Source: Plectosphaerella cucumerina
Lineage: Eukaryota > Ascomycota > Sordariomycetes > Glomerellales > Plectosphaerellaceae
Reading direction: 5' to 3'
Length of the DNA stretch: 64,000 nt
Assembly (NCBI GenBank): GCA_020746995.1
Contig: JAGPXD010000003.1
Location: 6,324,001 to 6,388,000, forward strand
This document shows positions 10,899 through 21,210 of the stretch, one piece after another. The notes beneath the pieces were generated by a model that did not search any database, was not told the origin of the DNA, and saw only the letters and a program-made list of their open reading frames with translations. Each line of letters begins with the position of its first letter. Position 1 is the stretch's first letter. Made by a program: the position numbers and the translations under genes.

Positions 10899-11658
10899 AT
10901 GGCAAGATCGGCCACAGACATCATTAAGGAACTCGATACTGCTGGGTTCAGTTGTCTCCCGGACGCTGGTATTGGAGATCTTGTCTCTAAACTTGGCCAC
11001 GGAGGGTTTCACTTCTGGTCTGAAGATGGTCTCTCCTACTATGAGAACAATATTTCCAAGCACCAGGCAAGCAAAACACAACACGTGCTCGCCCTCTTTC
11101 TAATCTTATAGTAGCTTATCAGTTCCGTCGTTGAGAAGGTCTTGGGAGCCTGCAAACTGATGCACTGGGTACGATACAGCGGCCTCCCAGATCACATTGA
11201 ATGTTTCCGTTCCGGCGGGCCTCGCCGACAACTCATCATCCAACACTGGGAATCAGGGGGCGAGGCAATCTTCTATAGTGGGTCTCATCATGGTGTCCAC
11301 TGCAGCACGGAGAGCAAGGCCAGCATTCGAAAGCTGCACGAGTCGAATCGAGAGGACCTCTTACGAGCTGGGTGTCAACCTGTACACAAAACCTTCCCTC
11401 ACGGCTGCCTGTAAGTTTTCGGATAGAAGGGAAAACTCTTTCTAACACAAGATTAGAGTCATCCGTGACGGCAGACTCTACGTCGAACACAAAGCAGGGT
11501 CCGCTATTACGTTTGTATTCGCCACGGACGATGCCATGACCGACATACCGAAAATCATGCTTCCGGCGCTTCCACGACTGATTGAAAGGCTCGAGGAGAT
11601 ACAGACGGAAAGGATGAAGATAAATTACGATGTCGATCCATACGACCACTCAGTATAG
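10899..11658 (+). CDS. Hypothetical protein, 221 residues, with a likely GC-AG intron
   Basis: Exons 10899-11066, 11115-11410 and 11457-11658 give one continuous frame. The first intron begins GCAAGC rather than GT and ends at a TAGTAG tandem acceptor, of which only the second TAG keeps the frame open. The second intron is a normal GTAAGT...CTAACACAAGATTAG. The product begins MARSATDIIKELDTAGFSCL and ends ERMKINYDVDPYDHSV. No signal peptide, membrane segment or known domain is seen. The C-terminal region (GRLYVEHKAGSAITFVFAT) looks well ordered. Function unknown. Confidence 0.6.
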
Positions 11659-11755
11659 GTTTGCGGACTCAACGTCGGAGCTTGTACCATCCTCAAGAGT
11701 TCGGCATTAACACCATCGGAAGGAAAGCCAAGCTCGGCAAAAGATAGTGATGGGA

Positions 11756-12707
11756 CTATTGGAAACGCCATTTGACTACGATCTTGGGGTGCAGGCGGTT
11801 GCGAGTCTTTAGTCCTTTGTTAGCGATGGTCAGTGATGTAAACGGAACGGGGCGTTTACCGTTGGTGATCTCTCTAGTAAGCTTGATGCGTTTATTTTGC
11901 AACGACGGCCATGTCTCATCGGGATTGATAGTGTTGCATTCGTTCCGTGACTGTGCCAATGCCTCGTCGCCGGGCTGGAGTTCGCGCTCGATCGGTTGCT
12001 GCGTCTGATCGAGAGGGTCGTGTTCGGACCTTGCCTTCCCAGGCCCTCGCGACGCATCGAGTTGGTCTGTCGAAAATTTGCGAAGGTCTTCTCGTGTCGC
12101 TCTCATGTAGTCTGCCTTTCTCCCGGTCCGTTGCTTGTATTTATCGCAATGCCTGGCGAAGTGGCTCACCCTTCTTATCTTTATAGCACAGAATACACAA
12201 ACCTCGTCGCATTCGACATCTAGAGAAATGTTACCCCGGGTTCATGAGCGATGAATAATCAAGCTCACGTTGTTCAAAGTGTCGCCGGAGACGCTGATGT
12301 GTAGAGAAGGATCGAGAGCACAAAGCATGCGGGCATGTCTTGTCTGACGCGCTCGCCTCTTCTGGCCGGTCGGCATCAATCAGCTTTCCTGTGGAGTGGC
12401 GGGGTTCCACAATGCGCTGGTGGTCTCGACATCGTGCAATCTGCTCCTCATGATATTTTTCTTGTTCCTAGGTTGGATTAGCGGCGCACTATTGATTGTG
12501 GGGTTGACAGACACGATGTTCGTCGATGTGGCTCTCTAGCTCCTCAACTCGATAGAAGAGAGCTAGACAGGTGCACTTGTACAGGTCCATGTTGTATGGC
12601 TTGGGAACTTTTGCCGACCGTGGAGGAGTGAGAGCACGGAGGTAAAGAAAGCAGCCCGGTATAATATTTTTCCGGTTTCCGGATGTCAACAGGTTAGTCA
12701 GCCACAT
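11756..12707 (-). CDS. C2H2-type zinc-finger protein
   Basis: Three exons, 12707-12513, 12467-12269 and 12219-11756, are separated by introns of 45 and 49 bases with CTAATCC-like and TAAC-like branch sites; the product is 285 residues. Three finger-like units are visible. The first, near the N-terminus, has C-x-C spacing followed by the classical F-x5-L-x2-H-x3-H. The second has Cys110, Cys115, His128 and His132 (C-x4-C-x12-H-x3-H), a good C2H2 match. A third degenerate Cys/His unit follows directly (CVFC...HFARHC). The C-terminal 130 residues are polar and basic. C2H2 fingers of this kind usually bind nucleic acid; the target is unknown. The start may be the ATG at 12707 or the in-frame ATG at 12590. 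The second finger was visible only after splicing. Confidence 0.75.
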
Positions 12708-12788
12708 GGCTCCTGAAATAATCCCGAAAGTTAGGCATCAATTTTGAGCTTTTATCTTCAACATCCTCGCCCTACTTCAACGGATTCG

Positions 12789-12878
12789 ATGTCTTCACCT
12801 ACACCGACTTGTGAACTTTGTGGCGACAAGGGACTCGAGGGAACTCAGTGCCCGACTTGCAATCGCCCAGCCAGATGA
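12789..12878 (+). CDS. Tiny Cys-rich frame (CxxC...CxxC), possible zinc-ribbon remnant
   Basis: A 29-codon frame from an ATG encodes MSSPTPTCELCGDKGLEG followed by a second C-x2-C pair and a short basic tail before TGA. The paired CxxC arrangement resembles a treble-clef or zinc-ribbon start. No good donor site precedes the stop, so it may be a truncated gene or chance. It lies between two minus-strand regulator genes. Confidence 0.3.
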   Translation: MSSPTPTCELCGDKGLEGTQCPTCNRPAR

Positions 12879-13020
12879 CTTTCCGGTTCGTGATTGTCTT
12901 CACCCATGGTATCGTTCCTGACATGGTAGGTTTTTGAACACTTCTACCTAGGGCCCGACACGGACGGCACCACATCCTGGCGACACAACACGGTTCCCAG
13001 CTGTCTCATACCGCATCGCA

Positions 13021-14532
13021 CTACACGCCCGCGGTGACTAGAATCGACACCGCCCTAGTGTTGTTGGCCAACTTCAACGCCTCGTCGAATAAGGACCGGC
13101 ATCTGTCATCGATTAGAAAGAATGGAGGAAGAAGTCGTATAACAGCCGACAACGCGAAGATGGCTGCTGTCGCTGTGTATTTGCGCTGCAGTTTGGGGAT
13201 GCAATGAAGGAGTACTGCGCACCAACTGACAGTATCCGAGCTTATGGTCTTCCATGTCGAGTCAGAGTGCGTTCCTGGCAGTGTTCCAATGAGTGCGAAT
13301 GAAGGCTTTAGCGCTACAAGACAAAGCGTGACGACAATCAGATATCGTTCGCCCTCTGGGAGACTGATCGTATGCTTGTCCAGCCGTGAAAGCCAGCCTA
13401 GGAGTGTGGTAGAGAATTCCGTGTCCTTGGGACCCGGGGGAAGGTTGCATGGGTGATCGATCAAGAATCGCTTGATCTGACCAAGGTCGGCTGAAGTATT
13501 CCAGGGCGTCAGGAGAGGGCGTCCGGTCGTCAAAGTGAGGTGCCTGGATGCTCATGAGAATCAAACGAAGCGGTAGCTAGAAAAGAACTCACATGTCGGT
13601 AGCGCTTAGCCAGGCCATGGCGAGGTCAGGAACCTGGAAAGTGCCAGAAAGCTCGAGCGACTCTACGACCCCTGTGGCTTCCCGCAGGATCTCTCGTGCA
13701 TTCATAAAGTTTCCTTCATGTAGGAACCAGAGTATGGCGAGCAGGAGATACTGCAAGTAGTCTTTATCTTTCTCCTCGAACGATAGACTACTAGCAATGG
13801 ACAGGGCGGCCTGTTGACATTGTGTGGCGAAGCGTCTCTCTGAATCCGGTATGTGCTGGGACGTGCAAGCGCAAATTTGAAGCAGGAGACATGTCAAGGT
13901 GGTCTTTGGGACCACACGATGGTTCCGAAGGCGCCACCATTCCTCATAATCTGATAACGAAATCTCCGACGTCGTGACGGTTTTCCACACCGTTCTGAAG
14001 CGTTGTAACAGAGCATCTACGGGATGTCAGTCGGGTTCAATTTGGGTGTAATCGGGACGCACCTGTACGAGACCGGTCGAGCAACTCAAAGGCAGTGACT
14101 ATCGGCCAGGTCAACTGAGTTCGGGGGCTGCATACACACTCCAGGCCGGTGTATAGCCCCATACGCTCGACTTATGTCGAGCGCAAACCTTGTCAGCCCC
14201 ATCTTGATGATTGACCATTCGACATTCAAGCTGCCGACGCCTGGATCGGCAGCGACCACACGGCCAGCCACCATCGCACTGGGAAGCTGGATTAGCACAC
14301 TGATTTCAAGGCACCGATTTCTTCTGACCTTTTGCTTCCGGGAAAAACAATTCGAACAGGTTCGAGCAGAAGATGCTGTGGAATCCACGGCAAGAGTAGT
14401 CGAAGCTTGAGGTGCTTTCTTGGGTGGTGAAGCTGTTAGATTCGGGGACAAATGACAATAGGACGAGCCATCTGTAGAGGTGTTGCCCTCGCCTGCCGAG
14501 CGGGTCGAGTCCTGAGGGACAGAAATGTCCAT
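13021..14532 (-). CDS. Zn2Cys6 fungal transcription factor
   Basis: Five exons are inferred: 14532-14329, 14278-14189, 14114-14063, 14016-13593 and 13543-13021, giving 430 residues. The intron between exons 1 and 2 falls inside the Zn2Cys6 cluster. After splicing it reads Cys59-x2-Cys62-x6-Cys69-x5-Cys75-x2-Cys78-x8-Cys87, the canonical binuclear zinc DNA-binding domain. The region after it (ITAFELLDRSRT-like, then a long helical region) fits the shortened activator class that includes AflR-like pathway regulators. The acceptor of the second intron is the least certain border: the one used (14115) keeps the frame open, while an earlier CAG at 14128 does not. The start is the first ATG (MDISVPQDST); codons upstream in frame are TTG. 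It is probably nuclear. The target genes are unknown, and no biosynthetic backbone gene is adjacent. Confidence 0.85.
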
Positions 14533-14584
14533 TGCGTCATAGGATGGAAGGGGGAGAATGGGAGCCAAATGGTAAAGTGTAAAT

Positions 14585-15110
14585 TTGACTGGTCCTGATG
14601 GGTGCCATCCTTATAGGTTCCCAATGGTTCCATGTGGCAGAACACTCGGGTGCACTTCTACGCCGTTTCTTTTCTCAGGACGGCCGTCCCGCCGTCCAAT
14701 TCCACACATGGGTAAGGCTGAATGTTGCGCGGGTAAAAGGACCCCCCTCCCGTGTTATTATCTGGCATCAGCCGGGGGGTTCATGTTTGGAGGGGGTCTC
14801 GTCCAATTCCTGTGAGAGGTCGACCCGACCAAGAAAGCATGATGGCGAGGACGCATCAAAAGCGAGCTTAAGGCCAGGTCAGGTCACGACAACAACAATC
14901 AACAACAGAAGACTTGCCAGTAAGGTAGATAGCAACAACAGATGAAAAGCTACCGAAGCATCAGAAACCGGTCCCACAACTTAACCGCGCCGACACAGCA
15001 CAGAGCAGCAAGCCCCATGGTTCCCTGTAGAGGAAATTGCTGACTCAGTTTTGGCTCCACACAGTGCAATAACCCCCAAGGACACACTTACATGCTAATC
15101 ACGTGATAGA
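14585..15110. other. No gene seen
   Basis: Only short overlapping frames are open. Simple-sequence CAACAA runs occur near 14885-14940. This may be the promoter region of the Zn2Cys6 gene to its left and upstream sequence of the exon fragment to its right. Confidence 0.4.
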
Positions 15111-15326
15111 TGGAGCAAGCGAGCACGAGTTCGGCTTCTCCACACTGATGCACTCACGTCTCCTCTTGATGACCAAACCGTCAATGCGTCAAACACAATG
15201 CAGCAGACCGACAGGCACGAGAATTTGGACGACAGGTTCCTTGTTCTAGGCACTGAGAAGGCGGGCCAAGTCGATGATTTTCTGGAAGCCATTCGCTCAT
15301 GCATCAACGAGGCTGACATTGAATAA
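15111..15326 (+). pseudogene. Orphan 3-prime exon or gene fragment
   Basis: About 70 codons are open on the plus strand up to a TAA at 15324-15326 and look protein-like, including LLHTDALTSPLDDQTVN, NLDDRFLVLGTEKAGQVDDF and LEAIRSCINEADIE. A plausible acceptor (CTAATCACGTGATAG) precedes it, with a possible donor around 15064. No convincing upstream exon was found. An internal ATG at 15198 could give a 42-residue product. It may be a relic. No family is recognised. Confidence 0.35.
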
Positions 15327-15412
15327 ACAAGAGGATATTTGCGTCAAACCCAAACCTTGGCGTTGGGATGGCCTTTCCCTTTTATGAGCTAGTCTGAGCG
15401 ACCGGAGCCGTC

Positions 15413-16051
15413 TCATCTGCTATCCCGGCCTGCGAATATAAAGAGCGGTTCGCGACCTGATGCCCTGGTGGCACATAGGCAGCAGACTGGAGCCTCCTCC
15501 CGAGAGCTCCCTAGTCTGCCACTTTCTAATCTCTTGAGCGCGGGTGTCAGTTCGCCACGGCGCCCCAAGGAAATGGAACGTCGAGCTCTACATTCGGTGC
15601 CTTTATCGATACACGCCTTACAGGGCATAGTCTCGTCGCACCTGGACGTCCGCCGGCGGCAGTGATCGCACGCCCGCAAGGCTCGAGTGACCTTTCGCTT
15701 CGGATTGCTGCTGCTGCTGTGGGCGGCCGTCACATGGTTCGGTTGGGACGGTTCCGATGGCGTCTCGTCGACCACAGAAGGGAAGCTGTTTCTATCGACA
15801 AATTCTGCAAGCCATTGGTAGCCTGCAGGATGTTGGACTTAGGGAGGGCTCAGGGTAGAGTGGTGAGGCTGGGCAGTTTGCTGTAGCTCTCTGAGAGAGC
15901 CAGTGGGAGGGTTCCACGTCGAGAAAGGACGTTGTGACGGCAAGGATTCGTTTTGCTCTGTCTTTATGGTGGGGTTCCGTGGGAGAAAGGGGCGGTACCT
16001 GTAAGACAAGCCAGGTCGCCGTCGTTTCCGCTCTACTTCCCTCGATGCCAT
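15413..16051 (-). pseudogene. Zn2Cys6 regulator interrupted by an in-frame TAA
   Basis: One frame runs from an ATG at 16051 (MASREVERKRRRPG) to a stop at 15413, broken only by TAA at 15841-15839. Downstream of that stop lies a canonical Zn2Cys6 cluster, RACDHCRRRTSRCDETMPCK followed by AC and a final Cys (C-x2-C-x6-C-x5-C-x2-C-x6-C), preceded by a basic Ser-rich linker. No methionine lies between the stop and the cluster, so the cluster needs upstream coding sequence. No intron with a reasonable donor removes the TAA in frame. The frame also ends about 60 residues after the cluster, without the usual regulatory domain. CAA to TAA by a single transition would explain the break. A mis-modelled intron remains possible. 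Confidence 0.6.
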
Positions 16052-16339
16052 CTTGAAGAGGGGAACACAGCTTTGTGGATTGAATGAGTGGGCATGAAGA
16101 CTACCAGGTCGTAGTTGATGACCAGTGATGATTAGCGACCGAAGATACAGCGACTCATGACGGCAGGTAACAGGACACCCAACAGGGGGAGGGGGGGGGA
16201 TTACACAATACGGTACGACTGGAAGCATAGAGTAGAGGCATGACATGACTACCTAGTGTAGGACGTTTAACATCCGCGTTTCATCCACAGGAGCGCCCAT
16301 GGTTCTAAGGGCAGGCATGTTTCCAACGAAGATATCTCT

Positions 16340-16721
16340 CTAAGTGGTTTGTTCTCCCTGAGCTTCGTCCCGCTGTGCCTCTCGCATCCTGGGATGTCAG
16401 CAATGGAATCACCGAGGCCAAGGAGACGTCATACTTGGATAACCAGTCGAGAACATAGGCCTCGAGACTTTGAATCCCGGAGATCCCGGAGGATTGGTCG
16501 TTGTCGTCGATGTGGGTATCCAAATCCTCAAATTCGGTGCATGTTGTGTGACCGTTGCTACACCTGCCCCCCTTACTCCCGACGGGTGGGTGCGCGGTCT
16601 GGCTTGGTATTTCGTCCTGTATGGTGCTTATCCCGCTACTCTGGCCGTTGGGGTAGCTCATTGTCGCTGGCTCTGAGTTGGCGGAAGATAACTTTGGCGG
16701 CATCTGATCGTGGTAAGCCAT
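16340..16721 (-). CDS. Small acidic protein, 111 residues, function unknown
   Basis: Two exons, 16721-16435 and 16388-16340, are joined by a 46-base intron with GTATGA donor and TGCTGAC branch site. The spliced tail reads LSKMREAQRDEAQGEQTT. The product is rich in Ser, Gln, Asp and Glu, with short repeated SSGIS-type motifs, and has no signal peptide. The intron removes a longer unspliced frame that would end at 16305. Its neighbours are transcription factors and a methyltransferase on the same strand. Confidence 0.6.
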
Positions 16722-17142
16722 GTCCGTCGGTAAGAGTCGGTGGAGGTAAAGCGCCCCAGCCTGCTCTTATATACTTCCTGCTTCTTATCAAGCCTTACAC
16801 TCCTCAAGAACTGAGAGATCTTCATCGGGCCTGACCTAGCCATCGTTTGCAAGGTTCTACCCCTGGAATATTGATGTGACCCAGGAGCGTGGCTGCAGCG
16901 GTCGGCGGTGTGACATTTAGGTGCAGGAAGGGGACGCCGTTGGGCTAGCCGTCTCATAGCTCCAGACGAGTCCATCCAGGGATGGTGATCTATTATGGTG
17001 GGTGTACAGACTGTGATTGATTTCCGTCCCAAGTACAGAAAGTATAATACAATATAAGCGACAAGCCTCACCCAGAACGCGAAACTCATGCTTTCATTCA
17101 CTTCTGCGATTCTTCGGGACCTTGTTCCCCAGACGCAACCCG

Positions 17143-18637
17143 CTAGTGAGGCTTCTGTGCAAAGACCCTCTCTCTGCTGCATATCAGTTCAACCCAGAAC
17201 AAGACAGTCTAAATATCCCCGGGGGAGGTTGTGACTTACAATCTAACACAAACTCCGTGCCGGAGCACTTCCCCCTCCAGCCGCCCCATCAGCTCTTCTC
17301 TGGACAGCGAATGTGGTATAAACTCCAAAGCTCGCGTCAGAATGCCTTTCATCTCCGCAACCACACCGACTAGGAGGCATTCATCCTCAATGGAGCCACC
17401 TGCAGTGATCAAGTACTGGTCCTGGGGCTGACGCAAGAATTTGTAGCCAACGTCCCGTAGCTCCTGCAGGGCACGATCGCCGCGGTGTATGTCAACGTCC
17501 AAACCAGCGGCCTCGGTGAGGACGGAAAGCAACCAGGACCAATGGTGCCACACGCTGACTGGACAAATTGTGGCAGGCGGATGGTAGCTGAGATCGGAAA
17601 TTTCTATGACTCCTCCAGGTTGCAAGCAACGGAATGCTGCATGCAGTGTAACTCCCCAGGTCTTGATCGCACCATTCATGCCTCGCATATGGACGAAGTT
17701 GAACCGGTCGTCCCAGGCCCACCATGGAGTGTTGGCATCGTCAATGTAGAAGAACGCCATGTCTGGCGTGCTGTCGGGTTGTATTGCCGCAACATCAGTG
17801 CCAAAGACTTTGGCCTCCGGGTGGGCGTCGCACAGGTCCCTATCCCAAGTTAGCGAAAGGCTACCCGGAGAACTTGGTGGCCTCGTACAGCACCCAGTCC
17901 CCCGCTCCTGTGCCGACATCCAAGACGTCTTTGGCGTCTCTAACCTCGAGGGGCAAGAGCTCTCCGATGTCGATCTTCTTGAAGAATGCGTGCCTAGCAG
18001 AGCATAAGTCTACATCAAGGTCTGAGATCTCAATGTGCACCAACATTGTCCTCCGGTGTTGCTGCATGGCCGTGTCGATTCGAAACCTATGTACATTTCA
18101 GTCCCGGTTTCAAACGAAGCAGAAGACAATGTGACTTACACGCTAAACTCCTTCTTCGGGAATTGCATCTCCTCTACTACGTGGCAATCGTATATGGACT
18201 CAGGGACTGTTGTTGTTGTTGATGCCAAGGAGACTCCAGAAGCCTCGTATGCTGAACTCAAGCCGATAGCTGAGTCTGGTCGTTGACAGTTGCTGGACCC
18301 TGACCCCCCCACGACCTCCCACTGCAGAGGAGGATTTTGCCCTGCAAACATGTTCCATGGCTCAAGACTTTCGGGAGGCTCATCGAACTCGGTACGTAGG
18401 CAACAAACAACTACCACACAACGTCAGATAGCACACCAAGACTATGCCAACAGAGGCATTGGGGTCGGAACGCGTACCTTCTCGTGCCGAAGACAGTATA
18501 GCTTTCAGAGGTTCCAAGGTTAGCCCAAGGCATGTCTTCTCTTCTGAGACGCAGGGTCCTGGCGAAGGCGGTGGCGGAGCCTTGAGCACCATGTCTGGGA
18601 AAGGCGAGGGACTTCGCCGCGAAACACCAGCGGTCAT
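17143..18637 (-). CDS. LaeA-like SAM-dependent methyltransferase
   Basis: Five exons are inferred: 18637-18478, 18410-18140, 18086-17889, 17839-17240 and 17176-17143; the product is 420 residues. The N-terminal 120 residues are Ser/Pro-rich. Methyltransferase motif I is VLDVGTGAGDW (about residues 198-208). The donor at 17888 was chosen because it yields WVLDLCDAHPEAKVFGTD, which matches the family spacing after motif I. Further matches are IDDANTPWWAWDDRFNFVHM, IKTWGVTLHAAFRCLQPGG and VIEISDL. The final intron gives an ending in FAQKPH, in place of a run-on stop at 17236. LaeA-type enzymes act in the nucleus as global regulators of secondary metabolism and development, but most fungal paralogues are uncharacterised. 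This paralogue's role is inferred only from the fold. The start could be this ATG or the in-frame ATG 15 codons later. Confidence 0.85.
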
Positions 18638-18649
18638 ACTCAAGGATGT

Positions 18650-19261
18650 AGCGGTGAAGCAGAGACTGCGGTAGTGTGAAGGTTGGTTCGCACTAGGATT
18701 CTGCAGGACGGCAACCGAAGGCAACCAAGGGCAACATCTGAAAGTGCAAGAATGGCTGGGCCACCCGCCCATTTGTACTTGCCTCCTGGCATGAGCTGCC
18801 AACGATAAGAGCACGGGTGGTGCCAACATATCTCGAACTCGGACTAGGACCAGGTCCCCCAGTCCTAGCGCCGTCTCTCGAGGCGCCTCCAACACAACGG
18901 TAACATTCTGCGTCAGTGCGCCCGCCAATGGGGCTGGTCGCGGGTGTGACGGAGCACCGGGAAGCGTGAGAAAACCAACTCGTCCAGGCACCCAGAGGCA
19001 GTCAGGCCAATCTCTTTTTAGGCCAGCGCCTGGCCATCATCCCATTCAACTTGAACGCCGTGCGCAAAGATGACGTGACCACCACAGCGCCGTGCTATCG
19101 GAACGGGCCTCTGCTACATGAGAAGTGCACCACTTGTGCCTGATGTCGGATACCTGTCGTGCAGTGGTACACCTCAGTGACGTGGGTCTAGGGGTGGCAT
19201 CATCGCCGTCTTTAATATTCCACCCGGTGCCGACCAGACCAGTTGCCACTACCAGCCTTCA
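18650..19261. other. No gene seen
   Basis: The minus strand is open for a long way upstream of the methyltransferase start, but the composition is not convincingly coding. Probably promoter and 5-prime leader of the methyltransferase gene. Confidence 0.4.
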
Positions 19262-19484
19262 CTAGCCACTAGGGTGTGTTTTCTCGTCCCCTTTCTTGCA
19301 TTCATCACATCTCAGGTGTTCACATCCCAAACATTTCCCCCCAGTCATGACACGCTGGGACTTGCATGCGCAGCAATACTGGTGGCGGCGCAGACGCGCC
19401 GGACGCTGTTCCTTCTGGCGGCTGGGGGTGGCCGTTGCTGTCGTCGAAATCCTCTGGTCGTTCGTTTGGGAGTTGTGGTGTAAT
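19262..19484 (-). CDS. Terminal exon of a small Cys-rich zinc-ribbon-like protein
   Basis: This is the last exon of a minus-strand gene, ending in TAG at 19262. An intron with GTGAGT donor and CTGACCCTCAGTAG acceptor precedes it. The exon ends with a Cys-rich unit, HQYCCACKSQ...CLGCEHLRCDEC, with four CxxC-type half-sites and a His. This layout is common in short fungal zinc-binding modules. The upstream exon is open for about 30 codons (to roughly 19630) but no ATG was found, so the start is unresolved. No further domain is seen. Confidence 0.5.
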
Positions 19485-19499
19485 CTACTGAGGGTCAGG

Positions 19500-21210
19500 C
19501 ACGCTGTGGTGTTATTGCTCTGATTACTCACAAATGAGAAGTCAGCTGCAGGAATCGGATGACTAGAAGGTCGAAGGAGAAGATCTCGTCACCAAAGAGA
19601 GCACTGTACTTATGTGCGGACACCACGGTTTGGGGCGAGGAGCGGATGCGTCAGCGGCGGACCCATAAATAATGCGTAGATTTTCTAGAGCGTATTATGA
19701 TTCGTCAAGATACTGCCCAGCCGTCGTCTCAGCTGCTCCCTTACTTTTAAGCGTACACTGGCGTGTTTCCATACCCACACCCGGAACGAGCTAATGCAGG
19801 GTGATGAAGGTCCCATATATTCTGCGTAACTTTCTGATCCCATGGCATGGAGGGCAAATGCTTTCCAACCGGAAGAGGGGCATGCGATGCCGAGGTCAGA
19901 GGAGAGCCAACGACGACTTTGTATACTAGTCCATCAAGATGCGTTCCAACACTGATGTCTGATATCTGGGTCCTCGTCGACCTGACAATGCATGCTCAAC
20001 AAGAGAGCCTTCCTGGGACAAGATACCGGACGTCCTGAACATCCAGTTCTGTACTGAATCGTATTTGACGAAATCATTCTAGCCCTGGCTTCCGTGGCAC
20101 CTCCCATTTCCATAACGCAATTCAGAGTCGATTGGGGTTCCGTGGCTTTGGCTCCTCTAAGACCACATCGATATCCGTGTCGTCGCCTCCTGTCCCGTTT
20201 GTGGACTGTCCGTCCGTCAGTATTTAAACATTTCGCTCACCAGGTTGGCTTACGGGAGTTGAAGACGTGGGGACAGGGCTTGGGCACTCGTGCTGTTGCG
20301 ACATGGCGATTGATTGAGTGGCGGCAGTCAGATAGCTCAGTGATGCCAAAAGGCTACCCTTGGACAGGACTCAAGCAAGCTTAAATAGATCATTCTTGCT
20401 CCCGGTGAATGACAGGAATCAAATGCCACGTCTCTTCGCCCGCCTCCGTGACGGCCCTTGCATATAGACATGGCCATGAGGCCTAGGTCTGTCCATATGT
20501 GCTCTAGATCTGGAGAGCGAGTGCCGCTGGGCCACGGTGCGGGCCAACACGAGATCGTGCATCCTTGGTCAGTGACCCAGAAGTCGGCTGAATCCAGTTT
20601 GCCAACCCCTTGCCTTGCCAGGTAATGGCTGCTAGTGTCGAAACAGCCGTGTCTCGCCCAGATACGAGAGAATGGCTAGCTTTCCTGAGGCCGACCTGGT
20701 ATGGCGCGATCTGTTTCTGGAATTGAATGTTGGATGTGACTGTACGAGTATCCCAGTCGATCGATGAAGGTGCTGCAGGCAAGTGCTAGCGAAGAGGAGA
20801 ACCCACATGCACATCTTACCTTCCGCAGACCGACCAATCGTGGTGGGTTTGACTGGGGCATATGCACCCGTGCCGTGCCGCCCGGGTTCGGAAAAAAGTA
20901 CCGTCTGATTCGTTCGTCTGGATGCAAAACCTGCATGTGGGCCCTCCTCTTCGCTAGCATTTACCTGCAGCACGCCACGACAGACCAGGGGGGGGGGGTC
21001 ATATTTCCCAAGGGTGTGGGAGGTCAACGTGGCAAGCTGACGGATGGGGCTCGTGCGTGAGTGGGGATAAATTTCGGAGAGTGGACCAATACCAAGAACG
21101 CTGCATACCACTGGCAGAGAAACAAATGACGTACGTAGGTAAATAAGTCTCGAGTTGCACGACTGCCCATACTACAAGCCAGCCTTGACGACATAAAATC
21201 GAGGTTTGCA
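19500..21210. other. Gene-poor interval
   Basis: Apart from the inverted repeat at 20767-20976, only short frames with no splicing continuity are seen. Confidence 0.5.
20767..20976. repeat. Inverted repeat with about 45-base arms
   Basis: The left arm (about 20767-20812) contains GTGCTGCAGGCAAGTGCTAG followed by CGAAGAGGAGAACCCACATGCA. The reverse complement of the right arm (about 20932-20976) matches it with four or five differences, almost all transitions. The interior between the arms is more weakly symmetric. Both arms can be translated outward as LQxxASEEExPHA, so the pair may be two head-to-head copies of a former coding repeat, or the termini of a small palindromic element. Confidence 0.75.
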
